Below are positions 33,509 through 43,868 of a stretch of DNA of 64,000 nt, piece by piece (within the stretch, counting starts at the first letter, position 1; every line of letters begins with the position of its first letter). Origin of the DNA: Adiantum capillus-veneris (Eukaryota; Streptophyta; Polypodiopsida; Polypodiales; Pteridaceae); NCBI GenBank assembly GCA_014529385.2, contig CM043964.1, positions 135,471,420 through 135,535,419 on the forward strand, written 5' to 3'. Under the pieces are notes generated by a model. The model saw only the letters and a program-made list of their open reading frames with translations. It was not told the origin of the DNA and searched no databases. A program made the position numbers and the translations under genes.

Positions 33509-33884
33509 TGTCACCAGGAGGTGTATTTTTCCTGTTGCCTTTCGTAAATAAGTACTAGATATTTTAATTTATTTTTATTTCTACTTGCTTTCCCCGGAAC
33601 CCTTGAAAAGGTGCAAGTAGACATTGCATGGCCAGTGTGAAACGGCTGTGGCTGAATAGGTTTCTCACATCGGGAGTTTGAGTCGTTCAGTCTGGGATTG
33701 GTCGGGCCAATTAGCACTGAATTCTGATGGGTATGGAAGCCTGTGTGCGCCAAATGAAGTCTGGGCCACTCGGAAAGTCACTTACAACTTTATAAGTCAG
33801 TGGGAACTAGGGAATTAACTCAAAGGGGCAAACTGGACACTTGGCAGGAGGAGAGCAGCCTGCAGGACACCATAGCAAGAGGAG
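33509..33884 (+). repeat. LTR-C, truncated 3 prime LTR of Gypsy-2
   Basis: It starts TGTCACCAGGAGGTG after a purine tract and is collinear with 37530-37880 and 50257-50600 (GAACCCTTGAAAAGGTGC, TCACATCGGGAGT, TTAGCACTGAATTCTGATG). It breaks off where the minus-strand Gypsy-3 fragment begins. Confidence 0.85.
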
Positions 33885-35043
33885 GCGATACAATAGGGAC
33901 AGACTCGCCCTTCAATTTCACATCAAGTACAATGTTTCGGCGCCCGATAATCGACCACGGCGTCGTTCTTATGGTACCAAGGGACTCCCAGAGGACATCA
34001 CAACCTTCCAAGGTCATTATGTAGAATTCCTCGTGCCCCAAAATACCCCTCACAATGCAACCGAAGTTTGCCAATGACAGGTGTAATGGCCACGTCCCTG
34101 CCAGGTGCCGCTAGAATTGCCTCTTTCTGCTTGTGGTCCCATCCGGTCGGGTGTAATCTCGAGCCGCGCCGCCAATTCAAGTTGAATGAAATTGATCTTG
34201 GCTCCTGCATCAAAGAAAATCAGGGCTTCTTGATCTTTCAGTTTGCCCCAAGCTTGGCAAAGTTCTGTACTTTCATCAATTGTGCTTGGGTTAGTAGCCA
34301 TGCAATCTGGAACCAGTCTTGCTTTCATCTTGCCTTTTCGTCCACGTTCCTCAGCTGCTCTCGAACTCTGTGGCCTTTCTTCATCTTGTTCTTTCTGTGC
34401 CTTTTTAGGGCACTTCGCGGAGAGGTGCCCATGTTCCCCGCATCCAAAACACTTCCCCTCTTTGATGTAGTTGGCTCTCTCCCGAAGAGTGAGTCGGGGT
34501 CGTGAATCCTTATCTTTCTTTTCTTGGGGGCTCTTCTTCTTTCTACTTTTATTATTAGAAGTCTGTTCGGTTCTCTGAGTCATGATCTCATCTGTGAGGT
34601 AAGTCAGATTGCTTGAATGTATGGCAAAACCTCGTTTCGTATGACCCATCAATTGTTGAATAGAATCTGACTTTTGTTCTAAGCGTGATCTCGGATCTCT
34701 GTAGGAAGTCCGCAGCAAAACCGCTCAATCTGTTCTTTAAACGAGATCTTCTTAAATGAAGAAGCTGGTAGAAAAGAGCTCCAAAATCTGTCGCAATACG
34801 CGTCCAAAGAATCTCCCTTGGTCATCCGAAATGATTCCAAGCAGTTCGTATATCTCGTTCGTACTCCCGAGTGAGCCAAGAAGAACTAAAAAGCTTTTTG
34901 AATTTCAACCATTTAATCGGAGCTTCCTTGTTCAGTAGAAGGGTGGACCGTACAGAAGAATTAACAGTCCTTTGTGAGTAGAAAACTTGCATCTGAATCC
35001 ACATGTGGTATGAGGACGAGGTTGAGACTTTTGTAAAAATCAA
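33885..35043 (-). pseudogene. Gypsy-3 gag-protease fragment
   Basis: On the minus strand from 35043: a gag core (KWLKFKKLFSSSWLTREYE, then FKEQIERFCCGLPTEIRD), a basic linker, the zinc knuckle CFGCGEHGHLSAKC, then ELCQAWGKLKDQEALIF and the protease active site FFDAGAKINFI (D-A-G-A). The protease tail (GCDV at about 33960, shifted in frame) breaks off at about 33885 against the LTR-C. The frame is split by at least three shifts. RT and integrase are absent, as are LTRs. It is close in sequence to the inner element at 43296-48065. Its upstream edge lies only about 60 bp before NOG2 exon 2. Confidence 0.85.
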
Positions 35044-35110
35044 TAATGAGGTATTTGTTCACGTGTTTGTTTTTTTATGCTAAAGCTTGTATCTTGTTTG
35101 TTACGACCAG

Positions 35111-35244
35111 GCAATACACGAGTGGTTAATCAAAAAGAGCTTGAACGCTTTCGAGAGGACATGAGGACACGCATGTCCGACTCCTACACTGTAATTTTGA
35201 AAGAAAAGAAGCTACCCCTTTCTCTTTTGAATGATCATCAAAAG
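35111..35244 (+). CDS. NOG2: NOG2/NUG2, exon 2
   Basis: Exon 2 is 134 bp and opens with the two bases completing the Gly of WFG, then NTRVVNQKELERFREDM, a hallmark of the NGP1NT domain. It continues to VILKEKKLPLSLLNDHQK, where the family reads LKE(R/K)KLPMSLL. The acceptor is CGACCAG/GC and the donor AAAAG/GTATGT; exon 1 plus exon 2 give exactly 124 codons. Upstream, a 60-bp stretch with a T-rich tract (GTTTGTTTTTTTATG) still provides the acceptor signals although Gypsy-3 sits directly beside it. Intron 2 (35245-35357) is only 113 bp and ends TTGATTACAG. Confidence 0.93.
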
Positions 35245-35357
35245 GTATGTTTTTGTTGTGTTGCCTTTTATTATTGAATGCTATATTGCTAATTTGTTTG
35301 TAAGGTAGTGTTCAAATGTGTGCCTCATTCTTTGGATTTTGCATGTTTTGATTACAG

Positions 35358-35487
35358 CAAGCAAGGGTGCACCTTTTAGACACGGAAAAGTTTGCAGATA
35401 CATTTGGACCTAAAAAGAAACGAAGGCGTCCAAAATTAAATATTGAGGATTATGTGGATCTTGTTGAAAAAGTGTCTAATACTCAAG
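35358..35487 (+). CDS. NOG2: NOG2/NUG2, exon 3
   Basis: Exon 3 is 130 bp, begins in phase 0 with QARVHLLDTEKFADTFGPKK and continues KRRRPKLNIEDYVDLVEK, the C-terminal part of the NGP1NT domain with its basic cluster. The donor is CAAG/GTATTT at 35488, in phase 1. The three exons encode 167 residues of a protein that is usually more than 500. The circularly permuted GTPase domain (NKxD, DARDP, GxPNVGKSS-type motifs) is not found in the rest of the window, so it should lie beyond 64000 if the gene is whole. If not, this is a truncated gene copy. No stop or frameshift is visible in the three exons. Confidence 0.92.
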
Positions 35488-35623
35488 GTATTTATTTCTA
35501 TGGCTTGTTTCTATGTGATTTATTGTTAGTTGCTATTGAAATTAATTTATTAAGTATTTTAAGGCGCCTTGAGCCTCTTTTTTAGGTGATCGACTGGATA
35601 TATCATGTGTATGTGTGCGCCCG

Positions 35624-37112
<1,489 letters not shown>

Positions 37113-37529
37113 CTATTTAATCTCATGAGGAGACTCTCCCTGTATCTGCTCAACTCTAGCAAAAACACCCGAGACATCTTTGACCTGATATCTTATAACG
37201 CTAGCGAGTGGTCCGAAGCCCTCTTTGAATAGACAGTGAAAGCGGCCTCGCATCTCATAGTACACTGGACAATGACATATGTGATGTAAGTCTGTCTCTG
37301 GCTCTGTATGACACTACATGCAAATCCTGGCCTCTTCCAGTACTCTTCTCAATCTACCATTGTCGAACTTTAGCTGGTGCAATGATGTGCGCATTTGACC
37401 AATAGCACATCGTATCCCATGGTATAAATGAGTGTCCATATAGACAGGTTTGATCATAAATTCATCCTCTGTGAGCTGGAGAAGATGCTCTCTGTAGAAA
37501 TTATCCAGTGAGTAGTAGAAGGGGGGTAG
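37113..37529 (-). pseudogene. C-terminal fragment of a LINE-like reverse transcriptase ORF
   Basis: The minus frame reads IGQMRTSLHQLKFDNGR, then RICM, a stop, CHTEPETDLHHICHCPVYY, and a helix to a TAG at 37113. This is the well-known C-terminal arrangement of many non-LTR retrotransposon ORF2 proteins: an LR-G-LxxExGR-like motif followed by a C-C-H-C knuckle with CPxY. One TAG sits inside the knuckle. The fragment begins exactly at the LTR-C border (37530), which has cut off the RT itself. Nothing of the endonuclease or RT domain was seen on the near side. The motif fit is good but short, so the class assignment is moderately sure. Confidence 0.6.
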
Positions 37530-39500
37530 TGTCACCAGGGGGTGTATTTCTTCTGTTGCCTTCTCTAAATATGTAACATATTTTTATTTATTTTATCTTT
37601 ACTTGTTTTCCCCGGAACCCTTGAAAAGGTGCAAGTGGACATTGCATGGCTAGTGTGACACGGCTACAGCCGAACAAGTTTCTCACATCGGGAGTCTAGG
37701 CCGGTTGGTGTGGGATTGGTCGGGAAAGTTAGCACTGAATTCTGATGAGTATGGAAGCGTGTGTGTGCCAAAAGGAAATTTGGGCCACGTAGCAAGTCAC
37801 TTACAACTTTATAAGTTGGTGGGAACTAGGGAATTTAACCAAAGGGTAGGAGAGCAACTTGCAGGTCAACGCTGAGTCAATCCCAGCTAGGGGCGCCCAA
37901 AGGAGACTGATTTGGGTTCATTGTGACTTACAGTGTGTGTGAGTAGTCAACTTTAATGGAAAGCTTGGCTTTTCCTTTGTCTCATGTAGCGCGATGATTT
38001 TCTCTCGTGCATCTCTCTCTCCCCTTTGCACATATGGTAACGCCCCACTTGTTGGGTTACTCAGTTGACTATGTACAGTTGTGGGGGTTTTATGCGCGTT
38101 TGCCAATGCAATAGCCTTCTGCACAGGAACCAGATTAGCTAATTGCTAATCCCCCACATGTACGCACAGTTGCATCGCAAAAGATTGCGAATTTGGAGAG
38201 TTTTCTTGCGTGACAACTCGTTCAATTTACAGGGGAACTGTCCCATTGTGTGCGGGAGCCCTTGGGACACGCGTAGACATGTTCGCTCCGCTAAAAAGGA
38301 TCCAAAACAGAGAATTACAGCCTGCTGTGTTTTTCTGCAGGTTTAGGCTTTCACACCTAAACTGCAAGAGAACGCCAGGGGAGCCCGTGGAAAGCCTTGG
38401 GATGCGTGTACAGGGTTTTGGGCACCTGATAGTGGCAAAACAGGGAATTGCAGCATGCTGAAATTCTGTTACAGCTCACTAGAAACCTTCCAAATTGCGA
38501 AGGAATCCGTCCTAGACAGGTACTTTTCACCTACAGAGGTTTTGGCGTCGTTATGCTACCGAAATCAGGTCGGGAACGTGCATTTTCAGCCCTCACTAGG
38601 TTTGGACAGCTTTGTGAGAGTTTGATTTAAGTGTTTGGATTGTCTACTTTCAATTGATTAAAGAATACCGAAAGGGACGCCAGTCTTTGGGGCCTACAGG
38701 GTGTCAGAAGACGGGCACCACATGCCAATAGAAAAGAACAGACTGAACAGACTTTTAGCACTCTAAATAACAACTGACTTGAGAGAGAGAGACGACACGC
38801 GACACGAAGTGACATAATTCCACCACAGAGAGTATTGGCCCCAAACCTTGGCGCCCCTTTCGGTATTTCTTTATATTGCATCAACACTGTACAAGCCAGT
38901 ACTCTAGACTCTGCACCTTCTCCAGGAAGCATGCCAGAGTATGAGCCCTAGCCTCATATTTGAAGGCCCTTGTCCTGAAAAGCAATTACAGTAAAAAGCT
39001 TAACTCAAAAGCTTCTGGTCCAAAAAGCAATGCCAAAAGCTGCTAGCGCAATTTACGGAAATCCGTACAGACTGCCACATCATCAGCCAACGCAAAACGC
39101 GAAAATTCGTACAGCTTGCCACGTCATCATGCCAACGCAATTTTCGGAAATCTACCACGTCATCAGTTTTTGGCATGTGTTCGGATCCTGCTTTATTTTC
39201 TTCCTTTATGTCACTTGGGACCCCATCGAACGGGGTTTCCATAAGTTGGTAGGACTTATTCTGTTACTTGTTCTTCTTAGGGTTTAGGCCCCTCGGCCGC
39301 ATTTGTAAGTTGGCGCCATTCTTTAGGCTTTGACACGTCAGCAGTTTGTTACAGAGGGTGTCGGTCTCATGTGCGCAGTGACATTCTAGTCGTTGGGCAC
39401 ATCGACGTTCTCTTTTCTTCCCAATGCTCTGTGTAAAGTTAACAGGTAATTGAATTAGTACCGCCCTTTACGGTGTACAGGCCGGTTATAGGTAGTCTGT
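37530..39500 (+). repeat. LTR-C, 5 prime copy of the outermost element, interrupted
   Basis: It starts TGTCACCAGGGGGTG and is collinear with 50257-51050 over about 800 bp and with 33509-33884. The distal part (38590-38701) matches 28130-28240. It then resumes at 39359 after an inserted solo LTR, matching 28236-28370 to about 39490. 39500-39738 looks like leader sequence without a frame. The purine run GAAGGGGGGTAG before its start is notable, because it would also suit a polypurine tract. Confidence 0.75.
38702..39353 (-). repeat. Solo LTR inserted into LTR-C
   Basis: About 652 bp runs TGTCAGAAG to TTGTTACA with flanks CAGGG and GAGGG (4 of 5 match). It interrupts a block that is continuous at 28230-28245. 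Its content (CCTTTCGGTATTTCTTTAT on the plus strand) is the reverse of the polyadenylation region of LTR-A copies, so it lies on the minus strand. No internal sequence accompanies it. Confidence 0.6.
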
Positions 39501-39738
39501 TCATACTAAAACCATGTGGTTGAAACCAGGATGTCATCTGTGCCTACCAACAAGACGTGTCTCCCCGTGAGACAAGCTGTTGAGAAGACTCCAAAGGTAG
39601 GCGAGCATATCCATCTTTGGAAAGATCCTAGATATTGTGTATAAAAGGGACGCGGATTTGGTAAGTGCCTCTATGACTAGGGGGAAGCAGCAAGCTCTAC
39701 ACGAATAATCTCATGTGGTACAAAGGCCTTGGCCCTAA

Positions 39739-40054
39739 TGTGATGGGTTTTAGGGTTAGGTTTTTTGCGTCGAGGTCATAGACACATCGGATCAATGCGT
39801 TTGTTTGGGCAGCCCCAGACTCACTACCCCTAGAAAGGTGGTCCATGCCAATCTCTTGGTGAAAGCTGGAATCCTTTGAGCTGTGATAAGTATGCTTTAG
39901 GAAGTAGTTGCATGTGAACGCCATCTACATGATGTTAGGACAGTCTGAGGGCTTCGGAACTTGGACTAAGCTTTGCAGGAACCTGTCGAGAGGCCTAAAA
40001 CGTAGAAGAAGAAACAGAAGTTTCCCAACCTATAAAGCTTTGTCGAAGGGCCTA

Positions 40055-40100
<46 letters not shown>

Positions 40101-40636
40101 AACTGTGTAAAAAGTGATGATGTGGCATCTACAATACGGATAACCTGCAAATCATGCTGACATGTTGACCTGGAAGATTGTACGAACTTTTTCATAATTT
40201 GTGATGACATGCCATGTGGCAATTGTACGGATGTCTGCAAATCGTGCTGGCTGTTTTGGGCAGATTCTAGCGCCAGCTTTTGGTGGAGATGCTTTTAGGA
40301 TTAAGTGCTTTTGTATCCAATGCTTTTGGGGCTTTGCTTTTGGCATCCCTTGTACTCTTTATAAGTGCCCAAAGGCCACTCCTCTCGAGCTTCGGGACGC
40401 AGAGTCTTAGAGAGAGTCTGACTCTTGAGAGTTGTACTTTGCGAGCAATAATATTTAACAAACATGGAAAGATGTGCTTGTCTTTTGGGCCAATACATCT
40501 TGGCTCTGAACTCCGCCGAGTTGTGTCGTCTCTCTCTCAATTATTCAAGTGTTTTGAAGTGTTACAAGTACTACTTAGTTTGAAGTTTGCAGTTAACTCT
40601 GTGTTTCTGTCTGGATCGTCACCGAAAGTGATTACA
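39739..40636 (+). repeat. Outer element 5 prime LTR (LTR-A)
   Basis: It is 898 bp, from TGTGATGGGTT to GTGATTACA, and collinear with 49253-50188 (GCGTCGAGGTCATAGACAC, CTCTTTATAAGTGCCCAAAG with TATA-like box). Confidence 0.88.
40057..40098 (+). repeat. Poly-C run of 42
   Basis: An uninterrupted cytosine tract inside the 5 prime LTR-A. The matching place in the 3 prime LTR (49590-49641) is a CA microsatellite followed by CCTCCCCC. Confidence 0.95.
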
Positions 40637-40637
40637 A

Positions 40638-40651
40638 TGGGATTAGAACTC
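40638..40651 (+). other. Outer element primer-binding site, variant
   Basis: TGGGATTAGAACTC lies one base after the LTR end. It resembles TGGTATTAGAGCTC at 43853 and the iMet type, with several changes. Confidence 0.65.
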
Positions 40652-40694
40652 AGCTTGCTTTGCCCTCTGCAAACCGGAGCACGATCCTATTGAC

Positions 40695-41037
40695 ATGGAT
40701 AGAGAATCGGGAGATCACACTGCGGGAGGAGGAAATCCACCGAGCCCATCCACCCAGAGGCTCTCTTGATGAGACATATGCCAAGTATATGGTACGACAA
40801 TTGGTATATTTAGTAGAACAACAGAGATAGAGGCGGACGGATGATAGGATTGACTTGGAAGCTTTGCATAGCTATTTGAGCACCTTGAACCCCCTTGCTA
40901 ACCCTGTTATGGCACCCCAACCTTCCTAGTTTTACACGTCTCTTCCACGTGACGCTTCTCAAAATCACCCGACTACTTCTTGGCAGAACTCTTGAGATGT
41001 CTCTCAGTTTCTAGGAGGCTTTTTCAAGAATATGGCT
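40695..41037 (+). pseudogene. Outer element gag N-terminus
   Basis: The frame starts MDRESGDHTAGGGNPPSPST at 40695, shortly after the primer-binding site, and is closed by TGA codons near 40770. Further frames to 41037 keep no clear domain. Position and start suit a Gypsy gag. The sequence breaks off exactly at the TGGCT target duplication of the LTR-B insertion and the gag core resumes after 42769. It is too short for independent identification. Confidence 0.6.
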
Positions 41038-41404
41038 TGTCACGTGCACACTTCACTTACGCCATGTGGACACGCTTCTGCCACAGTCTAGCATCGGTCA
41101 TAGCCTAGCTTAGGATTGAGCCTGGCACTTTGTGAGCCTCTAGCAAGACGTGCATGCCCAAGCCGGTCATAGTTGCATACCCTCTCTTGCACAGTACAAT
41201 CATCCCGTCATGAGCGTTTTCTAGAGCATAGAATCCTTTTTGCCAAAGTACACATTTTTCACTTATCTATTAATAAGTGACTTTTGTTAGAAAAGTAGGT
41301 TGGGCAAATTGCTAAAGATCTATAAAAGAAACCATTGGGCACTCAGTGCAAGCAGAAGAAGCAGGAGAATCAGAGAGAGCACAGGCAATCTTGTAGCAGT
41401 TCTT

Positions 41405-41487
41405 TCAAGTGAAGTAAAGTGTCCCTTGTATTTGCTCGGATCTAGTACTCCGCACACAAACACAAGGGAGACTTTACTTCACTTGAA
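41405..41487. repeat. Central inverted repeat of the palindromic insertion
   Basis: TTCAAGTGAAGTAAAGTGTC at 41405 is mirrored by the complement at 41462-41487 with one mismatch over 26 bp; the loop is 31 bp. Confidence 0.9.
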
Positions 41488-41849
41488 TGAACTAAATTGA
41501 ACTGAACTGAAAGAGAGAGATAAGAGAGAAAAGAGACGATGTAGGGATGTCGGGTCCCAACCCTCAAGGGCCCCATTCCTCTCTTGCCAGAGCAAGTACT
41601 TTCTTTATTCTTGCACAATGCTGATACAATGACTAAATGCTGAGATGCTGATGCCGATGCCGATGGATACTGACACTACTAATGCTGGGTACTGAGGTAC
41701 TGAAGGGGTCTTTGCCGACGACGGTGATGTCGACAACGAGGTATTGATGGGTCTGTGTCGATGACAATGATGTCGACGACGGGTACTGTGGGTTCTATGT
41801 TGAAGACGATGAAGTGGACGACGAGGTACTGAGGGTCTTTGTCGATGAC

Positions 41850-42035
41850 GATGAAGTCAACGACGGTCTGTGTCGAAGACGGTGAAGTCGACGACGGGTA
41901 TTGCCGGTCTAGGTCGACGATGACGACGACGGTGACTGTGACGATGAAGTCAACGACGGTCTGTGTCGAAGACGGTGAAGTCGACGACGGGTATTGCCGG
42001 TCTAGGTCGACGATGACGACGACGGTGACTGTGAC
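41850..42035. repeat. 93-bp tandem repeat, two copies, GAC-rich
   Basis: Copies at 41850-41942 and 41943-42035 appear identical. Shorter degenerate GACGA-rich units occupy 41650-41850 and 42035-42200. The region gives artificial Asp/Ser/Thr-rich frames. Confidence 0.92.
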
Positions 42036-42769
42036 GATGACGACGATGGTGTCGTCGTCAAGTCCGGGAGTGCATCAATGGCGAGAAAGGTGTCATCGTC
42101 AAGATAGGGATCTGCAATAACGATGACGATGACGATGACGATGAAGCAAGATAGGGACTGCAATGACGATGTCGACGACGATGGTGTCGATGACGGCATC
42201 AAGGCTGAAAACTGAAAACTCTAGGCTTCCTGCTGGGGTTCTGCTACGCTGCGGCACTACGGCTTGGATCTGCAACCGCCGAGTCGCACTTGGGCTGAAA
42301 CGCAAAACGCTGGCTGATCTGGGCTGCAATGGCAAAACGCTGGCTGTCTTGGCTAAAAACTGAAAACGCCAGACTCATCTACTGCTCAATGCGGCGAGGA
42401 ACTGCAATGGGGAGTTGCGGTTCGGCGAAGCTAAGGGCTGAAAACTGAAACGCTGGTGGCTGTTGGCTGATTTCTTTTATAGATCTTTATCAATTTGCCC
42501 TACCTACTTTTCCAATAAAAGTCACTTATTAATAAATAAGCGAAAAATGTGTACTTTGACAAAAAGGGTTCTATGCTCTAGAAAATGCTCATGTTGGGAT
42601 GATTGTATTGTGTAAGAGAGGGTATGCAACTATGACCGGCCTGGGCATGCACGTGCTGCTAGAGGCTCACAAAGTGCCATGCTCAAGCCTAAGCTAGGCT
42701 ATGGTTGATGCTAGATTGTGGTAGAAGCGTGTCCACGTGGCGCAAGTGAAGTGCGCACGTGACATGGCT

Positions 42770-43295
42770 TCAAGAGAACTACTGGGTGTGGTTTTCGAAG
42801 TAACACAAAAGATCTTCACCCCGCCCTATGTCCTTCCACCAACTATTGCAACCCACCTACTACGGATGGGCACCATCACCATTATCGTTATTACTCAAAC
42901 CTCAAGTGGTAGATTCAGGTTCAAAACCCTTCAAGGATGGTGGTGCTATGATTAAATTTTTCACTTTCTCAAGTGTCCCACAATGCCCTCAAGTTCTTAC
43001 AACAGTTTGACGTCCTGTTTAGTAATGGAAATTTTACAATAGAATCCAAGTTGCTATGAAAATCACCTCTTTTCTCAAAGATAGTGCTTTGACATGGTGG
43101 ATTGCCCTAACCAAGAAACCTGACAGTCCAAAGACCTGGCATGACTTCAAGCTCGCTTCTAATTACAGCGTGGTCTGGCCTTAGAATGTACCCCTTGGAC
43201 ACTCTTCCAACTTAAAACCAAAGATTTTGGGATGCCTATATGCCAATTTCCACCTCTTGAGATATTACTTTTGCAGGGCAGATTGAGAAGTACAT
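42770..43295 (+). pseudogene. Outer element gag core
   Basis: Three short frames together give the Retrotrans_gag core: NALKFLQQFDVLFSNGNFT (about 42993), MKITSFLKDSALTWWIALT (about 43055), WHDFKLAS, and near the end GQIEKY, which in related gags leads into CCGLPxxIRDY. The stretch breaks off at 43295, where the inner element LTR begins. At least three frameshifts or stops are present. The homology to Gypsy-2 gag (ALTFIQQLDATY, LQWWSALL) supports the assignment. Confidence 0.75.
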
Positions 43296-43851
43296 TGTCA
43301 CAAAGTGATGACGTGGCATGACCGATTGGACAAACCCTAGTGAAAATAAGAGATTTCAAATTATAACTTGTTTCAACTTATATGGTCTTGTTCGATGGGG
43401 GCCAGGGGACTTTAGACATTAAAAATTGCGTCCAATTGTTGACGTGAACCGTTGTACCGAAGCTCTGCAATTTGCGTTGACTGTTGACGTGGCACCTGTA
43501 TGGATTTCCGCGATTTGCGCTGCTAGCTTTTGGCGCAAGGCTTTGAGCCCAAATACTTTTGGACTTATTGCTTTTCATGTAACTGCTTTTGGAAGGCCAT
43601 GGGCCTATAAATAATTGCCAAGGCCTCACTTTGGCCATGTGAAGCTGAGAGCTTGACAGAGTTGAGGACCCTCGGACATTGTACTTTGCTGAGCATTAAT
43701 ATAAAAAGAAATACCAAAAGGGCTCCAGACTTTGGGGCCAATCTCTCTGGGCGGGGAACTTCGCCATGGCGTGTCGTCTCTCTCTTAGTTTTGTTCAAGT
43801 CTGTTAAGTTGTTTTCAGTTTCTCTCACGTGTGTTGCATGAGATTCTCGCC
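43296..43851 (+). repeat. Inner element 5 prime LTR
   Basis: It starts TGTCACAAAGTGATGACGTG. A GCCTATAAATAATTG TATA box lies near 43610 and an AATATAAAAAGAAATACC polyadenylation-like block near 43700. It is related to the LTR-A copies but shorter. Confidence 0.7.
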
Positions 43852-43852
43852 T

Positions 43853-43864
43853 TGGTATTAGAGC
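43853..43864 (+). other. Inner element primer-binding site
   Basis: TGGTATTAGAGC: one change from the iMet-type site. Confidence 0.8.
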
Positions 43865-43868
43865 TCAA

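Larger units (their letters stand above)
28130..33884 (+). mobile_element. Gypsy-2 retrotransposon (chromovirus), decayed
   Basis: In order: LTR-C end and leader, gag, protease, RT, RNase H, integrase, chromodomain tail, a polypurine tract (AAGGGTGGGGTG, about 33497-33508) and a truncated 3 prime LTR-C from 33509. It lies in NOG2 intron 1 in the same orientation as the gene. Several stops, frameshifts and an inter-domain deletion make it non-functional. Confidence 0.88.
21764..35110 (+). other. NOG2 intron 1, 13.3 kb, filled with retrotransposons
   Basis: The donor is GTGAGA at 21764; the acceptor is TTACGACCAG ending at 35110; the phase is 1. It contains a GA microsatellite at the donor, LTR-B and gag-B fragments, an LTR patchwork, Gypsy-2 and a Gypsy-3 fragment that ends about 60 bp before the acceptor. 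Confidence 0.88.
41033..42769. mobile_element. Palindromic LTR-B insertion with 5-bp target duplication
   Basis: The insertion 41038-42764 runs from TGTCACGTG to CACGTGACA and is flanked by TGGCT on both sides (41033-41037 and 42765-42769). The two ends are inverted copies of the LTR-B U3: 41038-41331 on plus, 42471-42764 on minus, each with a TATAAAA box pointing inward. The left LTR then runs to about 41430, the right one to about 41462, and a second inverted repeat (41405-41430 with 41462-41487) marks the centre. The right arm keeps the long R-U5 part with AACGC motifs; the left has lost it. No gag or pol is present. Confidence 0.85.

Noticed and set aside
41839-42120. Frame rich in Ser, Thr and Asp with an internal repeat
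   Set aside because: It is produced by the GAC-rich 93-bp tandem units inside an LTR arm; no start context or homology.
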